Positions 58,378 through 64,000 of a DNA stretch of 64,000 nucleotides are shown in pieces. The notes under the pieces were generated by a model. The model saw only the letters and a list, made by a program, of their open reading frames with translations, was not told the origin of the DNA and made no database searches. Source of the stretch: Neckera pumila. Lineage: Eukaryota; Streptophyta; Bryopsida; Hypnales; Neckeraceae. The position numbers and the translations under genes were made by a program. Numbering within the stretch: position 1 is the first letter of the stretch; each line of letters begins with the position of its first letter. The stretch lies in assembly GCA_963969595.1 (NCBI GenBank), contig OZ018415.1, forward strand, positions 11,036,001 to 11,100,000. The letters are read 5' to 3'.

Positions 58378-61300
58378 TCACGTCCTTTCCTCGTCATTCA
58401 TGACGACCAGGCGCCCTCGATGCCACCTTTTCTTGCTCCCACTCCGACTATGAGACTTCGCCGACCTTCGTCCGCCCACCCTGCCGAACCCCTCTGCTTC
58501 AGCTGCCATGCGGCATTCCTCACCATGCCCAGCTTCTCCACGTTGTCCTGTGGAGCCAGGCGACTGGTCCTCTGCATGGTCCTCTGCCTCTCCATCCTCT
58601 GCCATCACAGCCTGACTGGCGACCCACTCTGCAGACCCACTACCGCTACTCGTCGGAATTCCACTCACTTCATCCATGTGCGGCAGCGGCTTCTCCTCTC
58701 TGGATGGCAATCTGCCCAGGTGAATGGGGATGGGGTGAGGACAATCCTCGATGCTGTCTCCCTCCGTCCATAGCCGACCATGGAAACCACCGCTTCTTCT
58801 GACACTGGCGTCCTTCTCACTCTTCGGCCTTGAACTTCTCGACGGTGTCGACTTGTCCGAGGAACTCCCTGGTTTCAACTCCGCAACTTGTACAGATCGA
58901 GTTGCTTCTGCAAGGACGCGTCGGGCCTCTCTCAAAGTGGCCAACGTCGCAGCATCCACGTTTCCAGCTTGTTCCAAAGCGTTGGCTGCTCTCTCAGCGT
59001 TAGCTATTAGCATCCTGAAAGACACATATCAATACATCAGAGCGTGACCTCTGTGGCACTTTGGAGGCGTGGTGCTTCTTGTGATCACGAGCAAAATGAG
59101 ATGAGACTACCAATTTCCCTGTCAGATTCCGACTTGCTCCAGACGTCACCCAGCCATGAAAAGAGCCCACAACGTCAGATCAGGAACATGAGGGCAGAGG
59201 ATGAAATAGTTAGCCATGCTCACCGTGCTCGATCGGCTGCCTCCTTTCGCTTCAATTCGACCATAAGCCGACCCTGCCGCAGTTGTTGAATTCTTTGCAC
59301 CTTCTCCAGGACCAGGGGGTCCTTGTATGCCTGCAAAGATAATTTGCTACTAAGCTGAACATCCCCTGGGGCCGTAGTTGGGGCTCTTACATCAGCCTCA
59401 GCCAGAGGCCCCTCCGCAGCCCAAAACACCTGTTCTTGCCCTGAGCTTTGATCTTTTGTGCCAGTCGCCTCACCGTCATCTCCGGGTGACAAATTATGAT
59501 CTTCCAGACTAACCAACGTAACCTTTTGTGGTCCCTTTATACGAGCAGCGGTAGACCGATTCCTTCTTGTCTGAAGCGTAACTTCTTCCGCCAGAACTTC
59601 CGCAAGGAAACCTTCATCTACAGGTACAGCTTGGGAAGGTTTTCTCTTATCTACCAGGACTTCTTCAACAATATCCAAAGCGCTCGATGACTTCACAGGT
59701 GTAGCTTTCTTTTTGCTAGTACCCTGCCGTCTCTTGTCTGTATCAGCTTTAGCCATGCCAGCAGAAACCCTAGCTTGATACTCCTGCAATAATAATAAAA
59801 CAAATATGTAAAGCTCAAGCATGACCACACCTACTCTGACATGCCTTCACATCACAATCAGATCAAATACATACACCACTAAAAGAGGGGTACAACATGC
59901 TAGTACAAGGTCCGAATGTCCAACAAAATTTGGCTGAAGGTGACAGAAACATAGACTGATCAAGACCAGAAGAGAGTCCTCCAATGCCTATAAGGCTCAT
60001 GAAATGGAAGAATATCTCAAAGTTCACAAAGCGCAAAAATGCGTCTAGTCAAGGTACGCAGACTTCCCCGCCCAGTGTTACTGACAAACCCTAGACGAAG
60101 AGAACACAATCACCAAAAATAGCCTTAAAGAAGAGCTTATCGGATGCGCTCCATACCGGGTCTGCCCACTTGGCTCTAATGGCATCCGAAATCGCCTTAC
60201 GATGGGCCTCAGAAACGGGCTTTCTCTCCCGTTCTGACTTAAAGGTGGCTCGCAATGCGACTTTTTTCTGTCTTGCTGCTTTCAAATCTTCCAACTTATA
60301 CTGCTCTTTGATTTTCATGTAAGAATCCCATTCTAATTCTTCTTCTCCAGGGGCACCCACTCTTGCAGCCTCAGCTATCAACTCTTTCCATTCTCTTGCA
60401 CAAAAAGCTTGAGTTTCTCTGATGATCCGCTTTCCCTCCCAAAAGCCAACCATCTTCTCACGTATCTTTGCTTTTGTTTCGACGCTAAAGGCACAATAAA
60501 TTCAGCAGGTCCAATTCTTGTCAGAGCTTGAACTCGGTGCATTTAAACCAAACTCAAGCAATACTGCAAACTTATAAGTCCTACGCATAAAGTAGTGGAA
60601 TAGCACTAGGCAAATGACAAGCTGGAAACTATATGAATAAACATACAAGGTGCCAAAAACAAGCACATCATGACGACAATATACAATAAAAAATATTCAA
60701 TTCCGGGTCAAAGTAAATACGTTTGGTTCTTTCCATTCTGCCGCAGCTTGTCCCGAATCTGAAACAGTAAAAAAGGGAGATATTAGACAAGAATATAGCA
60801 ACAGCCTGCACCAAGTTCAATGGAACTCCACTTTGCACCAAAGGTGGTTCAGCGAAACCGTACGTCAGAGATCTAAGCAACTTTCAAGCACAGGTGTCCA
60901 AGTTTATCACAAATTTCTCACTTTGGGGTTAAGCATCGCCGTTTTCGTACGCTCTTTGATTTTCGCGATCGTCTCTGCATATCGCGCACAAGCAAACCCA
61001 AGTCAAGCTCCAATCTAGAGTGACCATAGAGATTCAAGCAAGCGTCCGCTTCCAGCTTCTACTAGTACTAAACTAACACTAAATTCTCAACATGCAAGAG
61101 CACCTGAACTGATCCAGGGTACACGGTGCCATGGCCTACGACCGAAGCCGGTATGCTGTCTATATGCATACCTGGTGGATGACGTCTGCCCTTGTTCCAG
61201 GGAACTTTCCCTTTGTTAGCGTGTGCGATCCTTTCTCGCCGCAATCGCTCCCGAGAAACGACATCGTCGCTACTGCCGAATGCCCTTCCGCCATCCACAT

Positions 61301-62580
61301 CCTCGTCCTCTCTGCTCACAATGGGTGCTGAATAGCTAAAGGAGAGGACTGATCCTGATGACCTCTCCTCCGATGTGAATGCAGGACGATTACTCTGGGC
61401 CACACTTGCTTTGGGTATCAGAGTCTGCGACTTGTGCAATGTCCGGGTTGTTTGCTTGAAATTCATTTGGGATGGCAGCGGCACACCATGACGATGCCGT
61501 CGAGAATGATATCTCTTGACACTGATTGACCATGTAGAGGTCGGACTGCAGGGAAAATCTGAAAGCTTGTCCTTGCTCCCAGTGGACAGCGACACACTAA
61601 CACCAGACCTGCATACCGGTCTTTCATCAGAATTCCAATGCAAGATGAATCCATGGGCATGAGCGGGAGAATCTCAACCCGGCCCAGATTACCAGGGCCA
61701 ACGATATCATAGTCCCTCTTTGCTAGGCCTCGGAAAGACCTACAAATACGAGCTTGACTACTAGTGATTGATTCACAAGGAGCCAGGCCCAGCAATATGT
61801 GAGATATCGCACAGAAGTCAGTCCCAGGAGGAATCCTACAAACGACCACTATACCCACCTGCCCACTTATCCAAACCACCAAAAAGAGAATCCAAAGCTG
61901 AACAGCTGGAATTGCAAGGAATCATATCAGAGAAGAATCACAAAGCCTGCTACGCACACAGCTCAAACTCTCAAGGCTCTGTGTATCCAGTGAGGTTCAC
62001 ATCTTGTCAAATTGACCTAAACAAAATTTCCCAGCTCCATAGTTTGAACTACCAAGCGAGGTTTGTTGGAACCGCACCATCGTTCTTCACCTCATGATCC
62101 CCCCACCGCACCCCATCCCACCCCACCCACAATACATCTATCTGAGTGAATTCTCCGAATCCTTCTCTTCATGCAGTTCCAGAACCCGTTCGCCACATAA
62201 ACCCTAGAAAACCCCTACTTCGACCCTATCTCGTCTGCTCTACTAAACCAAGCATTATCAAGCGCGCATGTTCGTGGTCGCCAAAGTGAAGCTAAAAGTC
62301 CCCCTGAATTGAATTCCGCCTTCACCCAGGTGGCTCCCACCTACACCCGGAACGGAGACCTCACCACCACCTGAAATCCAGCGTCCTTGACGGTCGCGAA
62401 TCTCACGTCGCAGCGTAAACAATCTCACATTCATCGATGTGAAGCCACCAGGAGATGGGCGGGTATGGCAGTGCGGAAACCAAGAGGCCCAAATTCAGCA
62501 GCTGAGCAGGGCGAATATTGGGAATCTTACCTTACCAGAAGTCGCGCTTCGCCAAAGCATGGCAGATAGCACAAAGCCAT
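58378..62580 (-). CDS. NUMOD3-motif protein, possibly plastid-targeted
   Basis: Proposed exons on the minus strand: 62580-62531, 61608-61172, 60974-60922, 60758-60721, 60484-60157, 59783-59224, 59014-58378. All junctions are GT-AG and in phase, giving about 700 aa. NUMOD3 motifs are DNA-binding modules best known from GIY-YIG homing endonucleases and also found in plant nuclear genes. A first motif is built across exons 2-4 (ERIAHANKGKVPWNKGRRH, then PETIAKIKERTKTAMLNPK and IRDKLRQ). A second spans exons 5-6 (EAHRKAISDAIRAKWADP, then EYQARVSAGMAK). No GIY-YIG or HNH nuclease domain is visible. The region between is charged and helical (GAPGEEELEWDSYMKIKEQY), and the C-terminus is low complexity. 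The serine/arginine-rich start (STGSKDKLSDFPCSPTSTW) could be a transit peptide. Exon 1 is the weakest part. Exon 6 contains an internal acceptor-like site (TTATCTTTGCAG near 59,333) that may be used alternatively. Confidence 0.85.
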
Positions 62581-63500
62581 GATGACGCTGCTGCTGCTGC
62601 TGCTGCTTTCGCTTAGCGCCGAGATTACTCCTTTTTCTTCTAAAGTCGTGCCGCGATGGTTCCGGTGTCATGGAGTCCTAGGAAGCGCCACCCGCTCGGC
62701 CGGAGCCAGAAACGAGCTAAGCTTAGGACAAGCAGGGCCTTTTCCAACCAAATGCCATCTCGCAGGCCACCACCAAAGGTTGCGGAAGAAAAAGAGAAAT
62801 GAAGTTCGTGGTGGGCACGAGAATTTACACACCCCAGCACGTGGCTCTGCTCCCAGCAATCCAAAAATTCGACGGAAGAAAGGCAGAAAGCAGACAGCAG
62901 GACGAGGACAGAAAACGGGACACTAGCTGCTGCTGCTGCCGCCGTCTTCAGCACCGCTTTTCCCCTGTGGTTGCGGAGGGGCGGAGGAGCATCAGAAAAT
63001 GCAGCAATGCCAGCGCCTTCCCGGCGCAGCCCCAGGAGGTGGAGCTTGGGAATGGACCGGGAGGGAGGCTGAGTGAAGGCAAGGCCAGAGAGGGGATCCC
63101 ACTACAGACCCCCGCACAGCAGCTGCAGAAAAAGAAGAAAGAGAAGACCAACAACAACAACAACGAGAGAGAGATAGACAGAGGAAGAGGATGAGGGCAT
63201 GCGCTTGAGACGAGGCTGGTCCAGCAGAGCTGGCCTTCCAGAGCGCGAGCGCGACACGCGAGATGAGGATGGGAATTGGATGGCAGCACAAGCGGCGACG
63301 AACTACTGAAAGGGGAAGGAAGGAAGGCACGGCTCCAGCAGGACCGGACCAAGACGACAGGCAAGACGGACGAAGACGACTGACGTCGGAAAGGACTGGC
63401 TGACTGAGGAAATAGACAAACTGCAAACACCGCAAAAAGACCAAAGCGGCCCCCAGCGGAATGCAAGCTTCAGTTGGCCTAATAAGATATACTGGAGTAA
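62581..63500 (-). promoter_or_regulatory. GC-rich upstream region of the NUMOD3 gene
   Basis: Composition is clearly GC-richer than the flanks and rich in purine runs. A CTG run of six units (62588-62607) lies just outside the proposed start codon. Overlapping frames of 115-172 codons on both strands reflect composition, not genes. Confidence 0.4.
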
Positions 63501-64000
63501 CTAGCTGCACCTAATTATGACCTATTTGCAAAGCCGGGCCATCTCGATTATTGCCAGAAATGAAAAGCCTTCACACATGAACAACTTTTTTTTTGTTTTC
63601 ATTATGCCAGCTGTTTCTTCGATACTCATGTGATACTTGGGTGATACTTGGTCATATTTGTATGAAAATTAGGTGATACCTAGGTAAAATTTGGCTAATA
63701 GTCTTAAAATATAGTAGTAATTTTAGCTCTTTTGACCTCCAAAATGAAAATTTCCTTAACAAAAAATAGCCAACATCTTTTGGCTATAGCCAATTGGCGA
63801 AAAATCATGCATAAAAAAAATACTACACAGGAATATCTGTTTCAGGTACACTTACTTTTGAACACTTTTTGCTGTTCAATTAGAAATCCAATGATCGTTT
63901 ATAAATAGTATATTCATATAAAGTCCAAAATTGCATTAGAAGAGATTATTGAATCTTCTTTTAACTATCGATATGGTCCAGCAAAAGTTCCTACAATTCT
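63501..64000. other. AT-rich intergenic, no gene
   Basis: Nothing recognisable apart from a triplicated GTGATACTTGG/GTGATACCTAGG phrase near 63,630-63,690. Confidence 0.5.

Noticed and set aside
61463..61882. Minus-strand frame of 139 codons overlapping exon 2 of the NUMOD3 gene
   Set aside because: Its frame differs from the one carrying the NUMOD3 motif, and it covers the proposed intron 1 and acceptor.
62640..63510. Overlapping frames of 104-172 codons on both strands
   Set aside because: They are low complexity, present in several frames at once and lie in a GC-rich promoter-like region; no domain was recognised.
1..64000. tRNA or rRNA genes, CRISPR arrays, prokaryotic operons
   Set aside because: No cloverleaf with a GGTTCGAATCC-type arm was noticed, no regularly spaced repeat-spacer array is present, and the genes are spliced plant genes.

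Overview
This is nuclear DNA of a land plant. Four intron-containing genes with canonical GT-AG introns encode plant-type proteins: a DRM-class DNA methyltransferase with the permuted motif order, an RH41/DDX59-type DEAD-box helicase, a TITAN5/ARL2-type small GTPase and a NUMOD3-motif protein. Long AT-rich tracts packed with decayed transposons separate them. The species cannot be named from sequence alone. The sparse genes and large, old repeat content suggest a medium-to-large plant genome, possibly a non-flowering lineage, but that is inference.

Layout. 1-6,025: remains of a Ty1/copia element in a head-to-head arrangement. Integrase-RT-RNase H-3' LTR lies on the minus strand, and 5' LTR-leader-gag lies on the plus strand. 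The two halves meet exactly at the outer end of an LTR. 6,026-35,560: about 29 kb with no convincing intact gene. It holds a dead Ty3/gypsy chromovirus pol (about 13.2-16.1 kb), an eroded minus-strand gene fragment (10.3-12.1 kb), a near-perfect 1.38-kb foldback element with Tc1/mariner-like ends (26.2-27.6 kb), Stowaway-like and Emigrant-like MITEs, and several members of a non-autonomous DNA transposon family. That family has termini CCCCTAAAGGACC and TTAA on both sides. 35.6-40.7 kb: GC-richer promoter zone and the DRM gene. 40.7-47.5 kb: unassigned exon-like fragments and degenerate tandem repeats. 47.5-52.0 kb: RH41-like (minus) and ARL2/TTN5-like (plus) genes, head to head across about 600 bp. 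52-58 kb: intergenic, with a 104-bp tandem repeat, a perfect 40-bp palindrome and another copy of the TTAA-type family. 58.4-62.6 kb: minus-strand NUMOD3 gene, followed by its GC-rich upstream region and AT-rich sequence.

The four host genes do not form a pathway. DRM carries out de novo, RNA-directed DNA methylation, which in plants acts on elements like those filling this window. The helicase and the GTPase share an intergenic control region that carries a telo-box. The most unusual content is the transposon biology: the TTAA-flanked family, in which one copy is nested inside another and defines its own empty site; the foldback element able to form a roughly 680-bp hairpin; and the copia rearrangement that looks like an inverting self-integration.
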